From contig CAIVRH010000015.1 in the NCBI GenBank assembly GCA_903908285.1, positions 1-64,000 on the forward strand: a stretch of DNA of 64,000 nt, written 5' to 3'. The notes under the pieces were generated by a model. That model did no database searches. It saw only the letters and a list, made by a program, of their open reading frames with translations, and was not told the DNA's origin. The position numbers and the translations under genes are program-made. Source of the stretch: an uncultured candidate division Zixibacteria bacterium. Lineage in GTDB: Bacteria > Zixibacteria > MSB-5A5 > SM1-73. This document shows positions 53,319 to 61,510 of this stretch, in pieces. Numbering within the stretch: position 1 is the first letter of the stretch; every line of letters begins with the position of its first letter.

Positions 53319-53392
53319 TACCCCGTGAGGGACTCGAACCCACAACCTTCTGCTCCGTAGGCAGTCGCTCTATCCAATTGAGCTAACGGGGC
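53319..53392 (-). tRNA. tRNA-Arg(ACG)
   Basis: A 74-base cloverleaf without encoded CCA. The acceptor stem pairs GCCCCGT (5', at 53392) with ACGGGGT, the first pair being G-U. D-arm GCTCAATTGGATAGAGC, anticodon loop CTACGGA (anticodon ACG, Arg CGN, A34 probably inosine), T-arm with GGGTTCGAGTCCC. Confidence 0.93.
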
Positions 53393-53488
53393 ATTGCTAT
53401 TTTGCTACGTAAAAAAGATATATATATTTTCAATCAAATGAAAGAGAAATTTTGGTGGAATGTCAAAAACCCAAGGTTTCTGTCTTAC

Positions 53489-54130
53489 TCAACTACCCCA
53501 GAGATCCTGAATTTGCTCATAGTTTAGTATGTGGATATTATACTTTTGCTTTTCCTTTTCATACATAAAATGGAAATACTTCTTTTCCCTATAATTTATG
53601 TTTTGAATAGACCAGGTATATTTAGCTTCAATATAACAAGTTAAGTTAGTCCTTTTTGTAAGGGTTAGAGACAACCTTTGAATATATGGTTTTGCATTTG
53701 TTATTTTAGATATGCGAGCCAAGTCAACACTGAGTGTTTCTTTTGGGCTGTTCTCATATTTTAATACTATATAGAGTGAGATGTCCTCTGCATCTGCAAA
53801 ACCTGTATTAACAACTTGAACATACAAAAACATACTTGTGTCTGCGAGATCAATCTTTGTGGGAATAACTTCTATTCGAGGTCGTTTTTCTTCTGTGTAT
53901 TGTTTGGAAATTTCTTCTATTGATTTTCTCTGCAAGTCTAATTGCGCTTGTGTTCCTTTATTAGCTTGCCACATAAAATACAAAACTACGATTGCTGCTA
54001 TGAATGTTAGCAGCTCAAGAATACTTTTAAAAGCAGCCCAACCACGCTTCACTGGTTTGACATAGCTTCCACAATACTTGCATTTTTTTGCATTATCTTC
54101 AATCTCTTCTTTGCATATGGGACATTTCAT
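53489..54130 (-). CDS. zinc-ribbon protein with one membrane helix
   Basis: A 213-residue protein. The N-terminus is a zinc ribbon (CPICKEEIEDNAKKCKYCG), followed by one membrane helix (about 38-55, LLTFIAAIVVLYFMWQA). A coiled-coil-like linker (TQAQLDLQRKSIEEISKQY) and a beta-rich C-terminal domain of about 130 residues complete it. The layout suggests a membrane sensor or scaffold. I do not recognise the C-terminal domain. AT-richer than neighbouring purA. Confidence 0.72.
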   Translation of the reverse strand: MKCPICKEEIEDNAKKCKYCGSYVKPVKRGWAAFKSILELLTFIAAIVVLYFMWQANKGTQAQLDLQRKSIEEISKQYTEEKRPRIEVIPTKIDLADTSMFLYVQVVNTGFADAEDISLYIVLKYENSPKETLSVDLARISKITNAKPYIQRLSLTLTKRTNLTCYIEAKYTWSIQNINYREKKYFHFMYEKEKQKYNIHILNYEQIQDLWGS

Positions 54131-54155
54131 TGAGCCCTCCCATTTGTTTTATTCT

Positions 54156-54181
54156 GGGTGGAGCTGAAGCTCCACCCCTAC
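54156..54181. repeat. GTAG-type REP palindrome
   Basis: On the minus strand GTAG then GGGTGGAGCTTCAGCTCCAC. It lies between purA and the zinc-ribbon gene. Confidence 0.65.
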
Positions 54182-54188
54182 AAATCGT

Positions 54189-55463
54189 TCACAGTCTGAT
54201 GGTCTGATCTCTTTTAGTGCCGGTGGATACAATCCAGATCGGGGTTTTCAACTTTTTGGCGATGTAATCCAAATAGCGTTTTGCCTTGTCCGGTAATCTC
54301 TTGAATTCGGTGATTCCCTTCGTACTCTTTTGCCAGCCAGCCAGCTCTTGGTAAACCGGCTTACAGTTTTCCAAAGTGCGTAAATCCGGGGTGAATTCGG
54401 TTAAAAGCTTTCCCTTATACCTGTATCCCACGCAGACTTTGATTTTCTCGAAACTGTCGAGCACATCCAGTTTGGTGAGGGCGATTTTGGAGATTCCGTT
54501 GATCCTGAATGAATACTTGAGCAATACGAAATCCAGCCAGCCGCATCTCCTCGGTCTGCCGGTGGTGGCGCCAAACTCGTTTCCTCTTTCCCGCAAGATA
54601 TCGCATACCCCAGCTTTTTCCTCGGTGGGAAAAGGACCGTTTCCTACCCGGGTGGTATATGCTTTGGTAATCCCTATCACCTCGCCGATCAATACCGGGC
54701 TTACTCCCAAACCGGTGCAGACTCCGCCCACCGTGGTAGTCGAGGAGGTGCAATATGGATAAGTTCCAAAGTCAATATCCAAAAGCGCACCCTGCGCCCC
54801 TTCGAACAGAACGGATTTGCCTTTACGGATGGCTTGATCCAAATACAAGCCAACATCTGCTATTAGGGGTTTAACTTTTCTTATGAACTTTAATATATCC
54901 AAACTCTTTTTCTTTAGAGAAGCCAGCTCGGTTTTGGATAACTTTCGCAGAAGGTTATCATTGATTTTCAGGTTCCACTCCACCCGCTGTTTGAAAAGCT
55001 CGGAATCGAAAAGATCGATGACCCTGATTCCCTCCCGGGCGATTTTGTCTCGGTACGCCGGACCGATACCCCTTCCGGTGGAGCCAATCTTGCCTTTTCC
55101 TCTGGCCTCTTCTTCCAATTTCTCGATAGCTTTGTGATAAGGCATGACCAGGTGGGCATTCCGGCTGATCAAAAACCGTCCCCGATATTTGATTCTCCTT
55201 TTTTCCAATTCCTCCAGCTCGGAGAACAGATGTTCTAAATCGATTACCACTCCGTTTCCGATTGCGCAAATCTTGTTTTGATGTAAAATTCCGGAGGGAA
55301 CCAAATGGAGTATGAATTTCTCGTCCCCGATAACCACGGTGTGACCGGCATTCGCTCCCCCGGAAAACCGGGCAACGATATCCGCCTCCCCGGTCAGTAT
55401 ATCTACGATCTTCCCTTTTCCCTCATCCCCCCACTGCGTGCCCACAACCACACGATTAGACAT
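54189..55463 (-). CDS. purA: adenylosuccinate synthase
   Basis: A 424-residue GTP-dependent enzyme making adenylosuccinate from IMP and aspartate. VVVGTQWGDEGKGKIVD (P-loop), FSGGANAGHTVV, GSTGRGIGPAYRDK, EGAQGALLDIDFGTYPYCTSS and ATTGRPRRCGWLD are intact. Length is normal. GGAGGGG precedes ATG 55463. It follows engB on the same strand, but a composite repeat fills the space between. Confidence 0.97.
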   Translation of the reverse strand: MSNRVVVGTQWGDEGKGKIVDILTGEADIVARFSGGANAGHTVVIGDEKFILHLVPSGILHQNKICAIGNGVVIDLEHLFSELEELEKRRIKYRGRFLISRNAHLVMPYHKAIEKLEEEARGKGKIGSTGRGIGPAYRDKIAREGIRVIDLFDSELFKQRVEWNLKINDNLLRKLSKTELASLKKKSLDILKFIRKVKPLIADVGLYLDQAIRKGKSVLFEGAQGALLDIDFGTYPYCTSSTTTVGGVCTGLGVSPVLIGEVIGITKAYTTRVGNGPFPTEEKAGVCDILRERGNEFGATTGRPRRCGWLDFVLLKYSFRINGISKIALTKLDVLDSFEKIKVCVGYRYKGKLLTEFTPDLRTLENCKPVYQELAGWQKSTKGITEFKRLPDKAKRYLDYIAKKLKTPIWIVSTGTKRDQTIRL

Positions 55464-55487
55464 TTACCCCTCCTATCAAATTCTTTC

Positions 55488-55575
55488 GAGGCGGGATAAA
55501 TTCCCGCCTCTATGAGTGGCATAAATACACCGCTCATAGGGCAGGGTTTACCCTGAAGGGCATTTAGCCCTGCCC
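55488..55575. repeat. three-module composite palindromic repeat, copy B
   Basis: On the plus strand: GAGGCGGGATAAATTCCCGC (to 55510), TATGAGTGG...CGCTCATA, then GGGCAGGGTTTACCCTGAAG through GCCCTGCCC (55539-55575). Reverse-complemented, it has the same modules in the same order as 13415-13566. Confidence 0.75.
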
Positions 55576-55586
55576 AAAGCCATATT

Positions 55587-56171
55587 TTATATCACCCGCT
55601 CAATCCATTTCAATATCCGGTCTTTCCCTTCTCCGGTTTTGGCGGAGAATAAAACCAATGAATCTTTATCTGCATGCAGAATCTGCGATGCTTTCCCGAC
55701 GCACAGGGTAAGCTCAGATCGGGTCAGCTTGTCGGTTTTGGTCAGGACAATCAACTTCTCCTTGCCAAAGAAATCGAGCCATTCCAGAAGTTCCAAGTCC
55801 GGTTCCAAAGGTCCGCGCCGGCAATCGATCAAAAGCACTGTCCCTTTTAAACTCTCCCTGCTTTTGAGGTAATCTTCCACCAGCTTTCCCCAGCTTTCCT
55901 TCAGCGAGCGGGAGGTCTTGGCATATCCATAGCCGGGCAGGTCTACAAAGTATAAATTCTCATTGATTAAAAAATAATTTATCAGTCTGGTTTTGCCCGG
56001 CGTGGAGCTGGTCTTGGCCAGATTTTTCACATTCACCAAGAGGTTTAAGGCAGATGATTTTCCCACATTCGAGCGGCCGGCAAAAGCAATCTCCGGCAGC
56101 CGGTTTGGAGGAAGATGCTCTAAATCCGCTACGCTCTTAAGATAAGTGGCAGTCTTGATTTTGAAAGGCAT
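55587..56171 (-). CDS. engB: ribosome-biogenesis GTPase EngB/YsxC
   Basis: A 194-residue GTPase for large-subunit ribosome assembly. G1 AFAGRSNVGKSSALNLL, G2 TSSTPGKTRLINYF, G3 VDLPGYGYAKT, G4 LTKTDKL are all present. It follows clpX, the order clpX - (lon) - engB seen widely; lon is absent here. Confidence 0.96.
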   Translation of the reverse strand: MPFKIKTATYLKSVADLEHLPPNRLPEIAFAGRSNVGKSSALNLLVNVKNLAKTSSTPGKTRLINYFLINENLYFVDLPGYGYAKTSRSLKESWGKLVEDYLKSRESLKGTVLLIDCRRGPLEPDLELLEWLDFFGKEKLIVLTKTDKLTRSELTLCVGKASQILHADKDSLVLFSAKTGEGKDRILKWIERVI

Positions 56172-56184
56172 TAAGCTCTATTGA

Positions 56185-56275
56185 AACCTCACCCCTTTGT
56201 ATCCCCTTCAGGGTGAATCCCTTCAGGATGAACCCCTCTCCGTAATACGGAGAGGGGGAAATAGGGGGAGAGGTT
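56185..56275. repeat. CT-rich palindrome carrying an inserted CCCTTCAGG module
   Basis: AACCTCACCCC at the left and GGGGGAGAGGTT at the right frame CCTCTCCGTAATACGGAGAGG. Between left arm and centre sits a tandem CCCCTTCAGGGTGAAT / CCCTTCAGGATGAAC insertion. Lies between engB and clpX. Confidence 0.7.
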
Positions 56276-56365
56276 TTTAGTTTTGGCGTTCGAATATACA
56301 ATCTGAATAAAAATGATGTCGATTTGTCAACGCTATCGAAACTCATTTGGAATAAGCCAGCTATT

Positions 56366-57622
56366 CTACGCTGCTTTTTCCTTTTTGTTCCGATAAATCG
56401 GCAGCGATTTGCTTAGGATGGTCTCCTCAGTGATGGTACACTCTGCTATGTCACTCTTGGACGGGATCTCGTACATGATGTCCAGCATGGATTCCTCCAT
56501 CACCGATCTTAATGCCCTGGCGCCGGTTCCCCTTTTTCGGGCGATCTTCACCACCGCTTTCAACGCGTCATCCGTAAATTTAAGCTTGATTCCTTCCATC
56601 TGGAAGAACTTCTGATATTGCTTGGTTATGGCATTTTTGGGGGCGGTAAGTATCTGCATCAATGCGTCCGAATCCAATTCGGTCAAGGCGCAGATAACCG
56701 GAAGACGCCCCACCAGCTCCGGGATCATTCCGTATTTTACCAGATCATCCGGCTCCACCATACCTAATATTTCACCTTTCTCCTTTTTCCTCCGGGCGCT
56801 TAGGTCTGCGCCAAAACCCATGGTCTTGTGGGTAATCCGCGATTCGGTTATCTTCTCCAATCCGTCGAAGCCACCACCGCAGATGAACAGGATATTTTTG
56901 GTGTTGAGTTGGATAAATGCCTGCTCCGGATGTTTTCTTCCCCCTTTGGGAGGAATACTAGCAATGGTCCCCTCCAATATCTTGAGTAGAGCCTGCTGAA
57001 CCCCCTCACCCGAGACATCCCTGGTAATGGAGGGGTTGGCATCCTTTCGCGCGATCTTGTCGATCTCGTCTATATAGATGATCCCCTTCTCTGCCTTGGC
57101 CAAATTATAGTCCGCTGCCTGAAGCAGCCGCACCAGTATATTCTCCACGTCTTCGCCCACATACCCCGCTTCGGTCAAGGGAGTGGCGTCTGCAATGGAG
57201 AAGGGGACATGCAGCATCTTTGCCAGAGTCTGGGCCAAGAGGGTTTTTCCGGTGCCGGTGGGTCCCAACAAAAGGATGTTGCTTTTCTCCAGCTCCACGT
57301 CATCGTCCAGCTGTGGGAATAATACCCTTTTGTAATGATTATACACCGCCACCGAGATCGACTTTTTGGCTTTGTCCTGACCGATCACGTACTGGTCTAA
57401 AAATTCCTTTATCTTCTTGGGTTTGGGAAGCCGGAGGCTTATATCCTCTTTGCTCTTTTTTAAGTCCTTATCCAGAATATCCTTACATACGTTGATGCAC
57501 TGATCGCAGATGATCGAGTTCACCCCTGAAAAAAGCTTTTTCACCTGATCGGCGCCTCTGCCGCAAAAAGAACACTCCTCAACCAAATCGCTATTCTTTT
57601 GATTTTCACCTTTGTGGTTCAA
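56366..57622 (-). CDS. clpX: ClpX ATPase subunit of ClpXP protease
   Basis: A 418-residue AAA+ unfoldase. The N-terminal zinc domain has CSFC and CDQC pairs ([14 protein letters not shown]...CDQCINVC). Walker A is [15 protein letters not shown], Walker [12 protein letters not shown], and the GYVGEDVE pore loop and sensor [13 protein letters not shown] are intact. It unfolds substrates for ClpP, encoded just upstream. The frame starts with TTG 57622 behind AAAGGAAAAT. Confidence 0.97.
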   Translation of the reverse strand: MNHKGENQKNSDLVEECSFCGRGADQVKKLFSGVNSIICDQCINVCKDILDKDLKKSKEDISLRLPKPKKIKEFLDQYVIGQDKAKKSISVAVYNHYKRVLFPQLDDDVELEKSNILLLGPTGTGKTLLAQTLAKMLHVPFSIADATPLTEAGYVGEDVENILVRLLQAADYNLAKAEKGIIYIDEIDKIARKDANPSITRDVSGEGVQQALLKILEGTIASIPPKGGRKHPEQAFIQLNTKNILFICGGGFDGLEKITESRITHKTMGFGADLSARRKKEKGEILGMVEPDDLVKYGMIPELVGRLPVICALTELDSDALMQILTAPKNAITKQYQKFFQMEGIKLKFTDDALKAVVKIARKRGTGARALRSVMEESMLDIMYEIPSKSDIAECTITEETILSKSLPIYRNKKEKAA

Positions 57623-57662
57623 GGCATTTTCCTTTCAATATGGATGCGGAATAACTTTTTCA

Positions 57663-57757
57663 AACTCACCCCCTCTTTCCCCCTCTCTTTTAAAGAGAGG
57701 GGGAAAGAGGGGGTGAGTTCTCGATATTGTCCGAAAGTCCTAAAGGACATTTCGGAC
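57663..57757. repeat. 57-bp perfect CT-rich palindrome plus a second hairpin
   Basis: 57663-57719 has two perfect 28-base arms (AACTCACCCCCTCTTTCCCC... and complement) around one base. Directly after it, GTCCGAAA (57728-57735) faces TTTCGGAC with an inner GTCC/GGAC. The pair separates clpP from clpX and could reduce clpX read-through. Confidence 0.8.
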
Positions 57758-57851
57758 CTACAATCTGAGTCTGTCGAAGGGCAAAAGCGAACCCTCAACA
57801 TGACATTTCACTTGTTTGATATAGACATGGCGTCAGAAAATCGGGTCGGGT

Positions 57852-58442
57852 CTACTTTGTCTTCTTTTCGAATACCTCGTCGGTCAGACCGTAAACCTTG
57901 GCTTCCTCCGCCGACATAAAGTAATTCCGGTCCGTATCCTTTTCGATCTTCTCCATTGTCTGTCCGGTGTGTTTCACCAGGATCTCGTTAACTTTCTTCT
58001 TCACGATGAGCAGTTCCTTGGTATGGATCTCGATATCGGTTACCTGCCCTTGCACTCCTCCCCAGGGCTGATGAATCATCACCCGGGAGTGGGGTAAGCA
58101 CGCTCTTTTCCCCTTGGCCCCCGCGCACAGAAGCACAGCACCCATGCTGGCAGCCTGACCCACGCAGGTGGTGGCGACATCCGGTTTGACGAACTGCATG
58201 GTGTCGTAAATGGCCAGTCCCGAAGCGACATAGCCGCCCGGACTGTTTATGTACACGTTTATATCCTTCTCCGGATCGTCCGCCTCCAAAAAGAGAAGCT
58301 GGGCAATCACCAGATTTGCCACCACATCGTCGATGGGAGACCCGATGAAGATTATCCGGTCCTTAAGCAGGCGGGAGAATATATCGTATGCTCTCTCTCC
58401 CCTGCCGGTCTGCTCTATCACATACGGAACTAAAGTCGACAT
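57852..58442 (-). CDS. clpP: ClpP serine protease subunit
   Basis: A 196-residue subunit of the tetradecameric protease. Ser99 (GQAASMGAV), His124 (MIHQPWGG) and an Asp near 169-171 ([10 protein letters not shown]) complete the triad. [17 protein letters not shown] is the oxyanion region. AAAGGAT precedes the ATG. It lies between tig and clpX, the canonical order, though 230 bases with a large palindrome separate it from clpX. Confidence 0.97.
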   Translation of the reverse strand: MSTLVPYVIEQTGRGERAYDIFSRLLKDRIIFIGSPIDDVVANLVIAQLLFLEADDPEKDINVYINSPGGYVASGLAIYDTMQFVKPDVATTCVGQAASMGAVLLCAGAKGKRACLPHSRVMIHQPWGGVQGQVTDIEIHTKELLIVKKKVNEILVKHTGQTMEKIEKDTDRNYFMSAEEAKVYGLTDEVFEKKTK

Positions 58443-58495
58443 GTTCTATCCTTTCGCAATATGTTAAACTTGAGTTGATTATTCATTTTGTGCGA

Positions 58496-59833
58496 TTATG
58501 TATTTTGTTTTTCCGAATCCTTTTCGCTCCCGCTGTCTTTTTTCGGTTCGGGAGGAGTGTACTTTTCGTCTTTAATCTGTGCATTCTTCAGCAGGAATTC
58601 GACGGTTTTTTTCTCCAGCAGATCTTCTTTTATTCTTTTGGAAAAGGACGGGTTCTCCAGGGATTTTATGGCGTCTTCGGATTTCATTTGCATGGTTTTG
58701 GCATTTTGCTCGCACCAAGCTTCCATTTCCTCTTTGGTTACCTGAATTTTCTCTTTTTCCGCGATCTGGTGAAGGAGAAAATCCCACCGGATTTGAGCTA
58801 ACGCAATATCCTGGTACTCCTCCCGGGCTTTCTTTTCATCCACCTTCTGGTATCTTTTCTTCAAATCCTCGAGGATCGAGTCCAAATAGAAATCGAGCAA
58901 GGTATCCGGGACTTCAAAGGGATTGCGCCTGATCACTTCGTTTATCAGGTCGGTCTTCAGCTCGATCTCCGCATCCTTCAAGTCTCTGCTTGCCAAACCC
59001 TCCTTTATTTTGCCTTTCAGCTCTTCCAAGTTTTTATACGCTCCGACGGTCTTGGCGAAATCGTCGTTGGCTTGAGGGAGGATTTTTTCCTTCACCTCTT
59101 TGACATCGATTTTATATTGCACCTTTTTCCCCGCCAGCTTCTTGTTGTGGAAATCCGGCTTATAGTCCACCTCAAACTCTTTATGTTCCCCGGCTTTGGC
59201 CCCCACCAGGGCGGTTTGAAAATCCTTGATCATATTATGGGGGTCCAAGTAGATCTTTTGGTTTTCGGCTTTGTCTTCCTTCCCCTCCTGCATTTTAATG
59301 ATGTCGATGATCAGGTAATCGTAGAGTTTGGATTCCCTCTCCACAGGATGAAGCTCTGCCAAATCCTCCCGGAGATAATTCAAAGAAGTCTCCATATCCT
59401 TTTCGCTGATCTCTTTTGTTCTTCTCACCAGAGGAAGCCCGAGGTAGTCTTTTGCCTCCACCTGGGGCTGGATTTCGAATTCGGCATTGAATTTTAAGGC
59501 TTTCCCTTCCTCGAACTGGATGTCTTTTATCACCGGCAGACAAATAGGGTTGAGAAGGGCTTCCTTCACCGCATCCTCGTATGCTTTGGGCACCAGAGTT
59601 TCCAAAACCTCCTCTTTGATTTTTTCCTTGAAGCGAAGCTTTATCATGTCCATGGACGCTTTCCCCTTGCGGAAGCCGGGGATTTTGGCGAGGGACTGAT
59701 ATTTCTTGTAGGTCGATTCAAACTCGTCATCCACCGTCTCCTTGGGGATTTCAATCTCCAATGTCCTTTTCCAGCCTTTTCCCTCCTGCAACGATACAGT
59801 CGTTTTCTTTTCCTCTTTCTCTGGTTGAGTCAA
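58496..59833 (-). CDS. tig: trigger factor chaperone
   Basis: A 445-residue ribosome-associated chaperone and prolyl isomerase. The N-terminal ribosome-binding domain has FRKGKASMDMIKLRF (the GFRxGK loop). The PPIase domain is about 155-245 and diverged. The C-terminal helical arms run to about 430, followed by a charged tail. The start is TTG 59833 behind AAAAGGAGATAGC. It opens the tig - clpP - clpX run and sits 97 bases after tRNA-Leu on the same strand. Confidence 0.95.
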   Translation of the reverse strand: MTQPEKEEKKTTVSLQEGKGWKRTLEIEIPKETVDDEFESTYKKYQSLAKIPGFRKGKASMDMIKLRFKEKIKEEVLETLVPKAYEDAVKEALLNPICLPVIKDIQFEEGKALKFNAEFEIQPQVEAKDYLGLPLVRRTKEISEKDMETSLNYLREDLAELHPVERESKLYDYLIIDIIKMQEGKEDKAENQKIYLDPHNMIKDFQTALVGAKAGEHKEFEVDYKPDFHNKKLAGKKVQYKIDVKEVKEKILPQANDDFAKTVGAYKNLEELKGKIKEGLASRDLKDAEIELKTDLINEVIRRNPFEVPDTLLDFYLDSILEDLKKRYQKVDEKKAREEYQDIALAQIRWDFLLHQIAEKEKIQVTKEEMEAWCEQNAKTMQMKSEDAIKSLENPSFSKRIKEDLLEKKTVEFLLKNAQIKDEKYTPPEPKKDSGSEKDSEKQNT

Positions 59834-59930
59834 GCTATCTCCTTTTTCGATTTTACCAGTTTTCGGTTAACCGTCGCAAGTTTAAAGTCTCCAGCAAACT
59901 GTTGACTTTTGACTAATGACTGCCAAAACT

Positions 59931-60014
59931 TGCGGACGGGGAGATTTGAACTCCCACGGTCGGAAGACCAACAGCTCCTAAGGCTGTCGTGTATGCCAGT
60001 TTCACCACGTCCGC
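59931..60014 (-). tRNA. tRNA-Leu(TAG)
   Basis: An 84-base class II cloverleaf with a long variable arm. GCGGACG (5', ending at 60014) pairs with CGTCCGC; anticodon loop CTTAGGA gives anticodon TAG (Leu CTA/CTN). Variable arm TGTTGGTCTTCCGACC, T-loop GTTCAAATC. CCA not encoded. Confidence 0.95.
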
Positions 60015-60214
60015 TTTTGCCTAAGCAAATATATCCAAGCGGATAAATTAACATAAATTATTCCAAAATCAAGTTAAAAAGTGGGTTACCATTCGGATGA
60101 TGATCGAAAAGCGCATACCTGATACGCTGGCGGTGAGCTTGACATGTGAAGGTCTACGATTATATTCACAAAAACCGTATTATGGATGATAAGATTACTT
60201 TAAGGTGATATTCT

Positions 60215-61510
60215 ATGAAAAATCTGAAAGTCGATACTGCATCAAAACATAAGCACATAGCTTCGCAGGAGGATCAGCTTCTCAAGTGCATGAAATGCGG
60301 AACCTGCCTTTCGGTCTGCCCTCTTTACGCCGAGATCCGATACGAACCCGCATCCGCCCGGGGGAGGGTGGCTTTGATCGAGGCGGTGAAGTTGGGGAAG
60401 CTGGATTTAAGCGAGGCCTTCCGTAAAAACATAAATTTCTGTTTGAACTGCAAGTCGTGTGTGGAGGCCTGTCCCAGCGGGGTAAGGGCGGATGATCTGA
60501 TCCTTTGCGCCAGAGCGGATTTGGTCGAACTGGGTAAATTCACCTTCTTGGAAAGATTGATCTTCAGGCATCTGATAAAACGGGGACGGCTTCTTCCGCC
60601 AGTAGCAAGATGGGCGACCTTTGTTGGAACCTTAGCCAACAAGATTTTGCCGAAAAAAAATCCCCTGACCCTGTTTTTACCTTTCCCGGATGGATGGAAG
60701 GAGAGAATCTATCCTAAAATCGCTAAGAAGCCTTTTAGAAAGAGGGTGCCCGAAGTGGTGACGACCAAGAACCCCAAAATGCGGGTGGGGTATTTCTACG
60801 GATGCGGTACCAATTTGGTCTATCCCGAAGTAGGCGAAGCCATGGTGAAAGTGCTTACCCATAACGATTGTGAGGTGGTGATCCCCAAAAACCAGGTCTG
60901 CTGCGGAACCTCCATCTATAATTCCGGCGATTTTAAGACGGGGATCAAACATGCCCGGAAAAATCTTAAAATATTCAAGGATGCCCAGGTCGACTGTATC
61001 GTGGTCAATTGCGGTTCCTGCGGATTGACCCTAAAGAAAGAATACCAAGAGCTTTTAGGGGTAGACTTTGACATTCCGGTTTACGATATCTCCGAGTTCC
61101 TGACCGAAGTAATAGACATGAAAAGTGATTTTAGAACTCCAAATGGAGAGACGGTCATCACCTACCATGACTCATGTCATCTCAACCGGGGACAGGGGAT
61201 AAAATCGGAGCCACGAAAAATTTTAATGGAGCTTCCTGGAATTAAATTCGTGGAGATGAAAGAAGCAGACCGATGCTGCGGCGGAGGGGGATCATTCCAT
61301 CTGAAATATTATCCCATCTCTAAGGGGATCATGCGGAAGAAATTGGACAATTTGGAACCGATAGATGCTGACTTTCTGGTAACAGGTTGTCCCGGCTGTA
61401 TGATGCGATTTGAGGAGACCTTCCGGCAGAAAGGTTTGAAACAGAAAGTGAAGAATACGATACAGCTTTTAGCAGATTCTTATCCGGATGATGAAAATCC
61501 CAATAAGTGA
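60215..61510 (+). CDS. GlcF-like Fe-S oxidoreductase (two CCG domains)
   Basis: A 431-residue protein. Two [4Fe-4S] ferredoxin motifs open it (CMKCGTCLSVCPLYAE and CLNCKSCVEACPSGV), then come two cysteine-rich CCG domains (CCGTSIYNSG with NCGSCGLTLK; CCGGGGSFHLKYYP with TGCPGCMMRFE). This is the plan of GlcF, the Fe-S subunit of glycolate oxidase, and of related lactate or heterodisulfide-type enzymes. No flavin subunit is next to it, so the donor is unknown. AAGGTGAT precedes ATG 60215. Its end overlaps the following gene by 23 bases. Confidence 0.88.
   Translation: MKNLKVDTASKHKHIASQEDQLLKCMKCGTCLSVCPLYAEIRYEPASARGRVALIEAVKLGKLDLSEAFRKNINFCLNCKSCVEACPSGVRADDLILCARADLVELGKFTFLERLIFRHLIKRGRLLPPVARWATFVGTLANKILPKKNPLTLFLPFPDGWKERIYPKIAKKPFRKRVPEVVTTKNPKMRVGYFYGCGTNLVYPEVGEAMVKVLTHNDCEVVIPKNQVCCGTSIYNSGDFKTGIKHARKNLKIFKDAQVDCIVVNCGSCGLTLKKEYQELLGVDFDIPVYDISEFLTEVIDMKSDFRTPNGETVITYHDSCHLNRGQGIKSEPRKILMELPGIKFVEMKEADRCCGGGGSFHLKYYPISKGIMRKKLDNLEPIDADFLVTGCPGCMMRFEETFRQKGLKQKVKNTIQLLADSYPDDENPNK

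Noticed and set aside
60215-61510. Heterodisulfide reductase complex
   Set aside because: Only a single GlcF-like subunit is present, with no HdrA or HdrB-type neighbours.
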